64,000 nucleotides of DNA, from positions 3,720,001 through 3,784,000 of the forward strand of contig NZ_AP031496.1 of the NCBI RefSeq assembly GCF_042850945.1. The letters are read 5' to 3'. The translations under genes were made by a program, and so were the position numbers. Position 1 is the stretch's first letter. The number at the start of each line of letters is the position of its first letter. Below, piece by piece: positions 26,023-35,407 of this stretch. The stretch is from Halioxenophilus aromaticivorans. GTDB lineage: Bacteria; Pseudomonadota; Gammaproteobacteria; Pseudomonadales; Cellvibrionaceae. Under the pieces are notes generated by a model. That model was given only the letters and a program-made list of their open reading frames with translations, was not told the DNA's origin and did not search any database.

Positions 26023-27040
26023 GGTTTTTCACCGTAAATTCAACATCGTAATTCTGCTCCCCTTGCATCAAACCGGCGGCGACTTCGGCCAGCGGCTTTT
26101 GCTCAAATAGCACCCCATGTAATGCACTAACCAACGGCATATAAACCTCCAGCTCGTCGGCTTTCTGTTTGATGATTTTTAGGGTGTTCACTCCCTCTGC
26201 CACCTGGCCAATCTCCTCGATGGCTTGGTCCAAGCTTTTGCCCTCACCAATGGCAAAGCCTACCCGGTAGTTACGCGATAGATCTGACGTACAAGTAAGG
26301 ATTAAGTCCCCTACCCCGGCCAACCCCAGAAAGGTCATTGGATTGGCGCCCAACTCTTGGGCAAAGCGGCCCATCTCCGCCAGGCTACGAGTCAGCAGCA
26401 TGGCCTGGGTGTTATGGCCACAGCCCAGCGCCGCCGCCATACCGGTAATTATGGCGTAGATATTTTTTAACGCACCACCCAATTCGACGCCGTAGCGATC
26501 GTGATTGGCGTATACCCGAAAGGTCGGCGCACTCAGGGCGTCTTGCACGGTTTCAATTAACTGATCGTCTTCGCTGGCGATAACGGTACCGGTTTGCTGA
26601 GACTGGACAATTTCCTTGGCAAAATTAGGGCCGCTGAGTACGCCAATGGGCTGCCCTGGCAGCTCTTGCTCCAATATTTGGCTCATTAAGGTAAAACTGC
26701 CTGGTTCAATACCCTTGGCAGTACTCACCACCATGGCGGTGGGCGATAGTTTTGGCTTAATCAGTTTAATAACACTGCGAAAAGACTTACTGGGAATAGA
26801 CACAAAAACCAGCTCTGCGCCCTCTAACGCTAGGTTGAGATCGCTGGTAATTTGCAGAGCATCGTTGAGCGGATAGCCCGGCAGATACCGGCTGTTTTCT
26901 CGATACTTTTGCGTATCCTGCGCCTGCTGTTCGTTGCGCATCCATTGATACACGTCGTGGCCGTTACTGGCGGTAAAGTTGGCTACAGCAGTACCAAAAC
27001 TGCCTCCACCCAATACTGTCACCTTTTTGCTATTACCCAT
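26015..27040 (-). CDS. gpsA: Glycerol-3-phosphate dehydrogenase [NAD(P)+]
   Basis: A 341-residue enzyme with the N-terminal Rossmann motif VLGGGSFGTAVAN, the middle VSTAKGIEPG and SGPNFAKEI motifs, and the catalytic helix ELGGALKNIYAI with Lys about 195. It reduces dihydroxyacetone phosphate to sn-glycerol-3-phosphate for phospholipid synthesis in the cytoplasm. All key motifs are intact and the length is normal. It overlaps the DUF4389 gene that follows. Confidence 0.96.
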   Translation of the reverse strand: MGNSKKVTVLGGGSFGTAVANFTASNGHDVYQWMRNEQQAQDTQKYRENSRYLPGYPLNDALQITSDLNLALEGAELVFVSIPSKSFRSVIKLIKPKLSPTAMVVSTAKGIEPGSFTLMSQILEQELPGQPIGVLSGPNFAKEIVQSQQTGTVIASEDDQLIETVQDALSAPTFRVYANHDRYGVELGGALKNIYAIITGMAAALGCGHNTQAMLLTRSLAEMGRFAQELGANPMTFLGLAGVGDLILTCTSDLSRNYRVGFAIGEGKSLDQAIEEIGQVAEGVNTLKIIKQKADELEVYMPLVSALHGVLFEQKPLAEVAAGLMQGEQNYDVEFTVKNHD

Positions 27041-27145
27041 AAAATTCCTGTGTATTTTAAATTTGCAGTGTCTGTGACCTGTTTTGTGCTATTAGGTTGC
27101 CTCTGTTTCTAAGGCAACAACCTGCTTCAGGCCAGCATAATACGA

Positions 27146-27171
27146 AAAAGCCAAGCTTACGCTTGGCTTTT
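27146..27171 (-). terminator. Intrinsic terminator after htpG
   Basis: AAAAGCCAAGC (27146-27156) and GCTTGGCTTTT (27161-27171) form an 11-base perfect stem with a four-base loop. The T-run is present in both readings, so it can also work rightward. It lies between the htpG stop and the gpsA start. Confidence 0.88.
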
Positions 27172-27223
27172 CGGAGTATTGTCATTAGGGCCAGCTTACT
27201 ACAGCATTATGAATCAGCAATGG

Positions 27224-29137
27224 TTATTGGCTCAGTTCCATAATCAGCTTGTTCAGGCGGGCAACATAGCTGGCAGGGTCATCCAAGCTACCACCTTCGG
27301 CCAAACAGGCCTGATCAAATAAGATCTTGGTCAACTCGGTGAAGCGGTCCTCGTCGGGCTCCATATCCAACTTTTTCACCAATGGGTGCTCTGGGTTTAG
27401 CTCCAAATTAGGCTTGCTCTCAGGTACCGCTTGGCCAGCCTGCTCCATCAGGCGGCGCATCTGCGCACCCATATCGTTTTCACCAACCACCAAGCATGCA
27501 GGGGAGTCAGTCAAGCGGTGGGTGATGCGAACTTCGGCTACGTCGTCTTTAAGAGCTTCTTTGGCGCGCTCCAGCAGGCCGGATAATGCCTTCTCGCTTT
27601 CTTCTTGCGCTTTCTTTTCTTCCTCGGAGTCCAAGCCGCCTAAATCCAGCGAGCCCTTGGCAACGTCTTGGAAATTTTTGCCATCGAACTCGAACATATT
27701 GCCCATCAACCACTCATCTACGCGGTCGAAAAGAATCAACACTTCGATACCCTTCTTACGGAAGACTTCTAGGTGCGGGCTGCTCTTTGCGGTATTGAAA
27801 TTTTCTGCGGCCACGTAGTAGATTTTGTCTTGGCCTTCCTTCATACGCTCAACGTATTGCTCGAGGGATTGATCTTGCTCGGGCTTGTCGGTGTGCGTTG
27901 ATGAGAAACGGAACAGCTTGGCGATTTTTTCTTTGTTGGCAAAATCTTCCGCTGGGCCTTCTTTTAATACTTCGCCGAATTCTTTCCAGAAATTGTTGTA
28001 TTGCTCTGGATCTTTTTTGGCCATTTTCTCCAACATGTCCAACACACGCTTGGTTAAACCAGAGCGCATGGCATCGATGTTAGGGTCTTTTTGTAAGATT
28101 TCACGGGACACATTCAAAGACAAATCTGCGGAATCAACAATGCCTTTTACGAAGCGCAGATACATTGGCAAGAACTGCTCCGCGTCGTCCATGATAAAGG
28201 TACGCTGCACATACAGTTTTAAGCCGCGTGATCCGTCTCGATTGTAAAGATCAAAGGGAGCCTTGGCGGGAATGTACAACAAGCTGGTGTAATCCAGTTT
28301 GCCCTCTACACGATTGTGACTCCAAGTCATTGGGTCACTGAAATCGTGGGAAACGTGGCGATAAAACTCTTTGTACTCTTCTTCTTTGATGTCCGAGCGC
28401 GAACGTGTCCACAACGCGGTGGCGGTATTGATGGTTTCGTATTCTGGCGCTTGCTCAGCCGCCGCTTCACCTTCCTCTTCGGCCGGTGCTTTTTCTTTTT
28501 CCATCACCACTGGCAGGGAGATGTGATCCGAGTATTTTTTGATGACGGAGCGCAAGCGCCAGCCATCGGCGAACTCAGTTTGGTCATCTTTAAGGTGCAA
28601 CACGATTTGTGTGCCACGGTCGGCCTTCTCCACCATTTCAATGGTGTATTCTGCTTCCCCGTCACACTCCCAGTGCACGCCTTCGCTGGCAGGTGCGCCT
28701 GCACGACGGGTAAATACGTCTACTTTGTCGGCAACGATAAACGCGGAATAAAAACCCACACCAAACTGACCAATAAGATGCGAGTCTTTCTTTTCATCCC
28801 CGGTCATATTTTGCAAAAACGCAGCGGTACCGGATTTGGCAATGGTACCCAGGTTTTCGATCACCTCATCGCGGGACATACCAATGCCGTTATCGCTGAT
28901 GGTAACGGTTTTGGCGTCTTTGTCGAAATCGATTTGAATTTTTAATTCGCTGTTGCCTTCAAACAGACTGTCGTCCTTTAAGGCTTCGAAACGCAGCTTG
29001 TCGGCGGCGTCGGAGGCATTAGATACCAGTTCGCGCAGAAAAATTTCTTTGTTGGAATACAAGGAGTGGATCATCAAATGCAGCAGTTGCTTTGATTCCG
29101 TTTGAAAACCCCGTGTCTCTTTTTGGGCGGTGGTCAT
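27224..29137 (-). CDS. htpG: Molecular chaperone HtpG (Hsp90)
   Basis: The 637-residue protein has the GHKL ATPase site in order: ELVSNASDAADKLR (about 37), DNGIGMSRDEV (about 84) and GQFGVGFYSAF (about 124). A middle domain with SLNVSREILQ (catalytic Arg region, about 340) and a C-terminal dimerisation domain follow. It is the bacterial Hsp90, which remodels client proteins in the cytoplasm. A heat-shock-like promoter lies 75-100 bases upstream. Confidence 0.97.
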   Translation of the reverse strand: MTTAQKETRGFQTESKQLLHLMIHSLYSNKEIFLRELVSNASDAADKLRFEALKDDSLFEGNSELKIQIDFDKDAKTVTISDNGIGMSRDEVIENLGTIAKSGTAAFLQNMTGDEKKDSHLIGQFGVGFYSAFIVADKVDVFTRRAGAPASEGVHWECDGEAEYTIEMVEKADRGTQIVLHLKDDQTEFADGWRLRSVIKKYSDHISLPVVMEKEKAPAEEEGEAAAEQAPEYETINTATALWTRSRSDIKEEEYKEFYRHVSHDFSDPMTWSHNRVEGKLDYTSLLYIPAKAPFDLYNRDGSRGLKLYVQRTFIMDDAEQFLPMYLRFVKGIVDSADLSLNVSREILQKDPNIDAMRSGLTKRVLDMLEKMAKKDPEQYNNFWKEFGEVLKEGPAEDFANKEKIAKLFRFSSTHTDKPEQDQSLEQYVERMKEGQDKIYYVAAENFNTAKSSPHLEVFRKKGIEVLILFDRVDEWLMGNMFEFDGKNFQDVAKGSLDLGGLDSEEEKKAQEESEKALSGLLERAKEALKDDVAEVRITHRLTDSPACLVVGENDMGAQMRRLMEQAGQAVPESKPNLELNPEHPLVKKLDMEPDEDRFTELTKILFDQACLAEGGSLDDPASYVARLNKLIMELSQ

Positions 29138-29211
29138 CGAGAGTTGCTCCTCCAGTGGCTTGCTCGTTGATTAGAAGTACGCAACTGTAACAATTGCGAC
29201 GTTAGCCAGCG

Positions 29212-29239
29212 ATTTGGGGGCACCCTAAGAGGAATTCAA
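29212..29239 (-). promoter_or_regulatory. Possible sigma-32 promoter of htpG
   Basis: Read leftward, TTGAA (29239-29235) and CCCCCAAAT (29220-29212) stand 14 bases apart, close to the heat-shock consensus CTTGAA ... CCCCATNT. The start site would lie about 65 bases ahead of the htpG ATG. Heat-shock control of htpG is well established in other bacteria. Confidence 0.5.
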
Positions 29240-29274
29240 CCCTTCGATGTGCAGACCTATTAGGTATTGACTTA

Positions 29275-29709
29275 TTAGCCAATCAGCACCTGGGATTCTA
29301 AATGTACCTTGGCAGATAGCGAATTGGAGATTAAACATGTCTGCTCCGCTTTTTCGAGCAGCTTCATGGCCTTTTCCCTGTCGCCACCCTCGGCCAGAGT
29401 TATCGTGGCAGACAGATGAATCTCAGTAAACTGGATGCTTCGCTCTACTTTATCCAGCACACCGTTGGCAGCGCATTCAAGATTTAGCCATTCAAAACGA
29501 GATGCACTGGCAATAGCTTTGAAGCTGAGGATGAAACAATCGGCCACGGAAGCAACGAAGAGGGTCTCTGGCGACCACTGGTCTCCGGGGCCACCGAACT
29601 CCGCCGGCGGCGCAGAAATAATGGGCGTACAATCTGTGGTGGTTATGGATACCAGGCTGTCACTGGCGGCTTGCGCGGTGGCGGCGTAATGATGAGGAAA
29701 TGCTTGCAT
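29275..29709 (-). CDS. OsmC family peroxiredoxin-like protein
   Basis: A 144-residue OsmC/Ohr-fold protein from the ATG at 29709, where AAGGA stands seven bases upstream; a longer frame to 29727 lacks a site. The two redox cysteines are present in SVADCFILSF (about residue 58) and EQTCLISNSL (about 124). Such proteins reduce organic hydroperoxides or act in unspecified thiol chemistry. The spacing of the cysteines fits the OsmC-like group rather than classical Ohr. Monocistronic. Confidence 0.85.
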   Translation of the reverse strand: MQAFPHHYAATAQAASDSLVSITTTDCTPIISAPPAEFGGPGDQWSPETLFVASVADCFILSFKAIASASRFEWLNLECAANGVLDKVERSIQFTEIHLSATITLAEGGDREKAMKLLEKAEQTCLISNSLSAKVHLESQVLIG

Positions 29710-29837
29710 AGTTTTATCCTTTAACAAGGTGATTTATCCCGCTAAAGGTACAAGCCTTGGCGGGTATAACGCCAAGGCTTGTCTGGACTCAAGCCAACAA
29801 ATAGCCACTGTCTTGAGCTAGCTCAATCAACCGGTAC

Positions 29838-31148
29838 TCAGCGCAACTTGAGTCGCGGCCGCAACCAGTGGTTAAAGCGGTCATTGATGGTGATAAGCAC
29901 CGTGCGTGGCCAGCCGTAGATGGCCGATTGGTGCATGCGATAGAGGGATATGTACAGCCACCGAGCAATGCGACCTCGAACACTGAGCCCACCACGAGCT
30001 AAACCACCCATCAAACGGCCGAAGGCATTATATTCACCCAGTGACACCAGAGACCCCATGTCTTTGTAGGTGAACTCCACTAGCGGCTGACTTTTAATCA
30101 GCCGCAGCAGGTTATGCCCCACCGTATCCGCCATTTGATGCGCAGATTGCGCACGCGCTGGCACCCAGCGTAATTGACCATCACTGGCCTCAATCTGCAA
30201 GCCCGCACAATCCCCCATGGCAAATACGTCGTCAAACCGAGAGGTTTGCAAAGTGGGTTTTACTAATATTTGGTTGGCCCTGTTGAACTCAAAGTGGCCC
30301 ATTTGAGGCAGAAAATCTGGGGCTTTGACCCCCGCCGCCCATACCATGATGTCCGATTCTATAAAGCCGTCGTCACTCGTCACAAAACCGCCCTTGTCTG
30401 CCCGCTTAACCTGGGTGTTGGTTTTCACCGTCACACCTAAGCGAGTCAGTTCTTGCTCGGCACGCTGGCTGATATTATTGTCCAGTTGCGGTACCAATCG
30501 CGGCCCAGCCTCTATGAGGGTGACTTGCATATGCTCTGGTGTCACGTGCTTCATGCCGTACTTCACCAGCTCTTCACGGGCCTTATACAACTCCGCCGAC
30601 AATTCCACACCGGTAGCGCCGCCGCCGATAATGGCCACCCGCAGCATGCGCTCTGCAGCACCTTTCGAAAGCTCTCGATTTAAGCCGATAAACTTTTCTA
30701 ACAGGCGCTGCTGTAGCCGGTTAGCGTGGGCTAACCGGTCCAATAGCACGCAGTGGTCACTGACGCCAGGAATTCCGAAGTCGTTCGCCACGCTGCCAAT
30801 GGCCAGCACCAAGTAATCATAAGCTTCTTCACGGGCGGGCAAGAACTCTTCACCTTCGGCATTCACCGCGGGCTTGAGCTGGATGCATTTGCGTTCGGGG
30901 TCTACCCCTGTCAACTCACCCAACTTAAATGTATAACCATTATTGTGGCCGTGGGCACGGTAGCTCACGCCCTCGACCTCAGCATCCAGGGCTCCCGTCG
31001 CCACTTTGTGTAGTAACGGCTTCCATAAGTGGGTTTGGTTGCGGTCGATGAGTACTACTTCAGCCTGCTGCGACTTGCCCAGCTTGCGACCTATCTTTGT
31101 TGCCAGTTCTAAACCACCGGCACCTCCTCCGACGATAACGATTTTCAT
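29838..31148 (-). CDS. ndh: Type II NADH:quinone oxidoreductase
   Basis: 436 residues from the ATG at 31148, chosen because the FAD motif IVIVGGGAGGLELA then stands at the N-terminus and AAGGT lies at good spacing. A second dinucleotide motif VAIIGGGATGVELSAEL (about 175) binds NADH, and VFAMGDCAG (about 310) is the C-terminal FAD site. The final ~50 residues form the amphipathic membrane-binding helices of NDH-2. It feeds electrons from NADH to quinone without proton pumping at the inner membrane. Confidence 0.93.
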   Translation of the reverse strand: MKIVIVGGGAGGLELATKIGRKLGKSQQAEVVLIDRNQTHLWKPLLHKVATGALDAEVEGVSYRAHGHNNGYTFKLGELTGVDPERKCIQLKPAVNAEGEEFLPAREEAYDYLVLAIGSVANDFGIPGVSDHCVLLDRLAHANRLQQRLLEKFIGLNRELSKGAAERMLRVAIIGGGATGVELSAELYKAREELVKYGMKHVTPEHMQVTLIEAGPRLVPQLDNNISQRAEQELTRLGVTVKTNTQVKRADKGGFVTSDDGFIESDIMVWAAGVKAPDFLPQMGHFEFNRANQILVKPTLQTSRFDDVFAMGDCAGLQIEASDGQLRWVPARAQSAHQMADTVGHNLLRLIKSQPLVEFTYKDMGSLVSLGEYNAFGRLMGGLARGGLSVRGRIARWLYISLYRMHQSAIYGWPRTVLITINDRFNHWLRPRLKLR

Positions 31149-31466
31149 GTTAATGACCTTTAATTTAAGAAATATACCGCTGCCTTGGCTAGCAGGGGTA
31201 TATTCCCTAAACCGGATGTTCGCCCTAAAAGCGGGCATACCGTATCAGGTAAAACTAACGCCCCTGGATTTCCAGTACAAGCATTGCTTTACGCCAACCA
31301 CCTAGCACGCACCATACCGGCGCAAAAAGCTGGACAATGGCAGAAAGCTTGTGTCTTGGACTTCCAACTCAACCAGGAGTTTGCTGCAGTGCAACAAAAA
31401 AGTAAAAATAGAGGAAAGTAGACACCCCAGTCAATATGCTGACTGGGGCGATAGCGAACAATGGGA
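31149..31466. other. Gene-free region with the fadBA terminator
   Basis: No coding frame is supported. CCCCAGTCA (31425-31433) pairs perfectly with TGACTGGGG (31440-31448), just past the fadA stop and followed leftward by a T-rich tract, so it is the terminator of fadBA. The rest should hold the ndh promoter. Confidence 0.6.
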
Positions 31467-32642
31467 CTATAGTCGCTCGAGGATGGTACTAATGCCTTGG
31501 CCTAAACCTATACACATGGTGGACAAGCCAATACTGGTGCCTTTGTCTTCCATGGCGGTTAACAAGGTGCCGGTAATACGCGCGCCAGAACAGCCAAAGG
31601 GATGGCCTAGAGCGATAGCGCCACCGTACAAATTGACCTTTACATCCATGGCTTCCAGCAGCTTGAGGTCCTTTAACACCACCAAGGCTTGAGCCGCAAA
31701 GGCTTCGTTAAGCTCAACGGTTTGGATGTCTTCCATGGCAATGCCAGCGCGCTTCAGCGCCTTTTGCGTGGAAGGAACCGGGCCATAGCCCATGATGGAT
31801 GGATCTACGCCGGCCACCGCCATGGAGCGAATACGAGCTTTGGGCTCTAGTCCTAGAGCCTTGGCTCGCTCGTAGGACATAACAATCATGGCGGAGGCGC
31901 CATCGGTAATCTGCGAGGAGTTACCGGCGGTTACGCTGCCGCCTTTCGGATTGAATGCCGGTGGTAGTTTGGCCAGATCGGCGACGTTGGAATCCGCGCG
32001 GATGGTTTCATCCACGCTGCACATTTGCTTAAAGCCGTTGGCATCGTGGCCGGGCGTGGCAATGATCTCATTGGCAAACTTGCCAGCCTTCACTGCGGCC
32101 GCTGCAAATTGGTGTGAACGCACCGCAAACTGGTCTTGCTGCTCTCGGCTAATGCCGTGCAGTAGGGCCAGCATTTCAGCCGTCATACCCATCATGCCTG
32201 CGGCCTTGGCCACGTGCTTGCTCAGCCGTGGGTTCGGGTCCACACCATGGTCCATAGGCAGGTGGCCCATGTGCTCTACCCCACCAACCACAAACACATC
32301 GCCATTGTTGGTTTCAATGGCCTGGGCTGCGGTGTGCAAAGCCGACATGGATGAGCCACACAAGCGGCTGACGGTTTGTGCCGCCGAGGTGTGTGGAATA
32401 ACCGTGAGCAAAGACATCATACGGGCAATGTTCCAGCCCTGTTCGTTGGTCTGATTAACACAGCCCCAAATAACGTCTTCTACCTCGGCTGGGTCCAGCT
32501 GGCTATTGCGGGCCAAAAGGCCGTTCACTAAATCGGCGGATAGGTCTTCTGCACGGGTGTTGCGGTACATGCCACCCCTAGATCGGCCCATAGCGGTGCG
32601 AGCGAAATCTACAATCACTGCATCTCTGGGTTGGTAACTCAT
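31467..32642 (-). CDS. fadA: 3-ketoacyl-CoA thiolase (fatty acid oxidation beta subunit)
   Basis: The 391-residue thiolase has its nucleophilic Cys in VSRLCGSSMSALH (about 92), the ELNEAFAAQ motif (about 300), the GGAIALGHPFGCSGAR His (about 345) and the C-terminal CIGLGQG Cys (about 377). It cleaves 3-ketoacyl-CoA to acetyl-CoA and a shortened acyl-CoA. It lies 52 bases after fadB, giving the classic fadBA operon. Confidence 0.96.
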   Translation of the reverse strand: MSYQPRDAVIVDFARTAMGRSRGGMYRNTRAEDLSADLVNGLLARNSQLDPAEVEDVIWGCVNQTNEQGWNIARMMSLLTVIPHTSAAQTVSRLCGSSMSALHTAAQAIETNNGDVFVVGGVEHMGHLPMDHGVDPNPRLSKHVAKAAGMMGMTAEMLALLHGISREQQDQFAVRSHQFAAAAVKAGKFANEIIATPGHDANGFKQMCSVDETIRADSNVADLAKLPPAFNPKGGSVTAGNSSQITDGASAMIVMSYERAKALGLEPKARIRSMAVAGVDPSIMGYGPVPSTQKALKRAGIAMEDIQTVELNEAFAAQALVVLKDLKLLEAMDVKVNLYGGAIALGHPFGCSGARITGTLLTAMEDKGTSIGLSTMCIGLGQGISTILERL

Positions 32643-32694
32643 GAGTGATCTCCAAAACGGTAAATTTTATTCTGTTGCATTTGGATTCGGCCCC

Positions 32695-34839
32695 TTAATA
32701 AAAGGTTTCGCCATTGGCGGCCATGGTGCGCAGCTTGTCAGTTACCTTAAATAGTCCGCCATGCTCAGCGTATTTATCGGCAATTTCGACAAACTGGGCA
32801 ACACCCAGTGTTTCGATGTAACGCAGCGGGCCACCGCGGAAGGGAGGGAAACCCAAACCGTAAATCATGGCCATGTCAACATCGGTTGGTGTGGCTGCAA
32901 TGCCCTCTTCCAAACAGCGAACGGCCTCTAGGCAAAACGCCACCATTAACCGTTGCTCTATTTCTTGCGCCGCAAATTCTTTAGGCGCAGCGCAAATGGG
33001 CGCTAGCAAAGCTGTGGCATCAGGGTCCAAGGTTTTTTCCACACGGCCTTTTTTATTGGGCACATACTGGTAAAAACCTTTGCCATTCTTCTGCCCAAAG
33101 CGCTCGGCTTTGTACATAGCGGTTACGGCGTCTTCGAAATCGTGCTTCATGCGATCCGGGAAGGCTTCTGCAACTACGGCGGCGGCGTGATGACCAGTGT
33201 CCATGCCCACCACATCCATCAGATAGGCCGGGCCCATGGGCCAACCAAATTTCTCCATCACTTTATCAACAAACGTGAAATCGGCGCCCTGATGCAGTAA
33301 TTGGGTGAAGGCGGCAAAGTATGGGAATAACACACGGTTAACTAAGAAGCCGGCGCAATCGCGCACTACCACCGGCTTTTTGCCCATGGCCAAGGCGTAA
33401 TTTACGGTTTTAGCCACCGCAGCATCGGAGGTTTTGGCGCCGCGGATGATTTCTACCAACGGCATACGATGCACTGGGTTAAAAAAGTGCATACCCACAA
33501 AGCTCTCGGGTCGTTTTAAGGGCTCTGCCAGTAGATCAATGGAGATAGTGGAAGTATTCGACGCCAGGATGGCATCGCCTGAGAGTTTGGACTCAACCTC
33601 AGTTAGCACGGCGTGTTTAACCTTGGGGTTTTCAACAACAGCCTCTACTACCATGTCAACTTTACCGAACTGATTGTAGTCCAGTGTTGGGTGAATGGTA
33701 TTGAGCACACCCGCCATTTTGGTGGCGTTGATTTTGCCGCGCGATTCCAGCTTAGACAAAATCTTAGTGGCTTCTTTGATACCCAAATCGATACCGGCTT
33801 GGGCGATATCTTTCATTATAATGGGAGTACCGGTGTATGCAGATTGATAGGCAATACCCCCCCCCATAATGCCAGCACCTAACACGGCTGCTTGCTTAAC
33901 AGGTTCTGCACCTTTGGCTACGCCCTTGGCGGTTTTCACCAACACTTGATCGGCCAAGAACAGATTGATCAGCTGCCTGGCAACCTCGGTTTGCGCCATT
34001 TCGGCAAAGTGTTTGGCCTCAACTTTAAGCGCCTCATCGCGTTCCATCTTGGCCGCTTCTTGCATGCACACGATGGCTTGAACCGGGGCTGGATAGTGTT
34101 TACCGGCTGCCTGACCAACGAAAGCTTTACAGGTTTCAAACGACATCAACGATTCCATGTCGTTGAGCAGCAACGGGCCTTTCTTTACGGCGCGCTTGGC
34201 TTGCCAATCAAACTCACCGGCAACGGCTTTAATCAGGATATCAACAGCGGCGGCTTTTAATTGCTCACCAGAGACCACAGAATCTACAGCACCATCGGCT
34301 AGTGCCTTGGGCGCTTTTTTGTCTGCGCCGGTGGCAATCCAATCTACCGCGTTGTCGACTCCAATCAGTCGCGGCAGACGGGTAGCGCCGCCAAAACCGG
34401 GGAAGATACCCAGCTTAGTTTCTGGCAAGCCGATTTTGGCGTTGTCTGCCATCACACGAAAATCACAGGCCAAACACACCTCTAATCCGCCGCCCAGGGC
34501 TATGCCGTTGATGGCAGCCGCGGTGGGAAATGGCAAATCTTCTAGCGCGTTAAAGATATTGAAATTGACAGCTTCAATATGCTTCACCAACTCCTCTTTG
34601 GGAGCCGAGAACATGGCGCCAAACTCTGTGATATCGGCGCCGACAATAAAGCCATCTTTGGCGCTGGTGACAACCAAGCCTTTGACACTGGCATCGCCGG
34701 CCAGTGACTCGACGGCGGCTTGCAGTTCATCCAGTGTGGTTTTATCGAATTTATTAATGGCTTCGTTGGGCCGGTCGAAACACAACTCGGCAAAGCCATC
34801 GGCAAGTGGTTTTACGGACAAAACGGTTCCCGCAAACAT
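32695..34839 (-). CDS. fadB: Fatty acid oxidation complex alpha subunit
   Basis: A multifunctional 714-residue protein from the ATG at 34839; this start gives the usual family length and the expected MFAGTVLSV opening. Residues 1-190 are enoyl-CoA hydratase/isomerase (INGIALGGGLEVCLACDFRV with the oxyanion loop). From about 310 onward it is L-3-hydroxyacyl-CoA dehydrogenase (AAVLGAGIMGGGIA for NAD, GMHFFNPVHRMPLVEI with catalytic His). It works as a heterotetramer with FadA in beta-oxidation. Confidence 0.96.
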   Translation of the reverse strand: MFAGTVLSVKPLADGFAELCFDRPNEAINKFDKTTLDELQAAVESLAGDASVKGLVVTSAKDGFIVGADITEFGAMFSAPKEELVKHIEAVNFNIFNALEDLPFPTAAAINGIALGGGLEVCLACDFRVMADNAKIGLPETKLGIFPGFGGATRLPRLIGVDNAVDWIATGADKKAPKALADGAVDSVVSGEQLKAAAVDILIKAVAGEFDWQAKRAVKKGPLLLNDMESLMSFETCKAFVGQAAGKHYPAPVQAIVCMQEAAKMERDEALKVEAKHFAEMAQTEVARQLINLFLADQVLVKTAKGVAKGAEPVKQAAVLGAGIMGGGIAYQSAYTGTPIIMKDIAQAGIDLGIKEATKILSKLESRGKINATKMAGVLNTIHPTLDYNQFGKVDMVVEAVVENPKVKHAVLTEVESKLSGDAILASNTSTISIDLLAEPLKRPESFVGMHFFNPVHRMPLVEIIRGAKTSDAAVAKTVNYALAMGKKPVVVRDCAGFLVNRVLFPYFAAFTQLLHQGADFTFVDKVMEKFGWPMGPAYLMDVVGMDTGHHAAAVVAEAFPDRMKHDFEDAVTAMYKAERFGQKNGKGFYQYVPNKKGRVEKTLDPDATALLAPICAAPKEFAAQEIEQRLMVAFCLEAVRCLEEGIAATPTDVDMAMIYGLGFPPFRGGPLRYIETLGVAQFVEIADKYAEHGGLFKVTDKLRTMAANGETFY

Positions 34840-35245
34840 GTAACCTACCCCTTTTGGTTTTGATATTAAGTAGAAAGCCGGCACAGTCTAATACGACAGT
34901 ACTTGGACAATATATGACTATTTAGCTCATTCTAGGTTTAATTTCCGGAGAAATTAATCACTTTAACCTCTTTGCAGGATTTATTTTACGCACATCGAAT
35001 AGATACGGTACGGTTTGTATCCCATACTAATAGATGCCTAGGCCGCAACCACTAAGTTAGGCGAAAAAGCGCCGTTTTGACCTAACACTTTCGCCTACCA
35101 TGCCCTAAGCCATTGAATTTGCATGCTTTAACAAGGCTCAGAGTCGTCTTTTGTTGGCAACTCCCTCCTCGCAAATGCAGTACGGACAAGAAGCAATCCG
35201 CTCTATTTGTGGCTTTTTTATTCACAAACGCTACAATGGCCGCCA
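34840..35245. other. Divergent promoter region between fadB and the thiamine operon
   Basis: No coding frame is supported. This AT-rich stretch should hold the leftward fadBA promoter and the rightward promoter of the TPP-controlled operon. I see no convincing -35/-10 pair or named operator. Confidence 0.4.
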
Positions 35246-35333
35246 ATCCTAAGGGGTGGCTCCCACCAGAGCCTGAGATGTGTAACACGAACCCTTATGA
35301 CCTGATCCGGTTAATGCCGGCGTAGGGATAGGA
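35246..35333 (+). promoter_or_regulatory. TPP riboswitch (THI element)
   Basis: The conserved TPP aptamer blocks are present in order: AAGGGGTG, GCCTGAGA, ACCCTT, ACCTGATC, GGTTAATGCCGGCG and TAGGGA. They fit the three-way junction with pyrimidine and pyrophosphate sensor helices. It precedes a four-gene thiamine uptake operon, and thiamine pyrophosphate should repress that operon, probably by hiding the start region. The first start codon follows about 75 bases later. Confidence 0.95.
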
Positions 35334-35407
35334 ATCTCTGGTTTTCCCACCTGTGCCCCATCGTTACCGGGTCTCCTCAAATGTGTGTTTATTTTTGGAG
35401 GCTCTAC

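Noticed and set aside
28316..28945. Rightward 209-codon frame inside htpG
   Set aside because: It lies antisense to a highly conserved chaperone gene and has no family features; it is a shadow frame.
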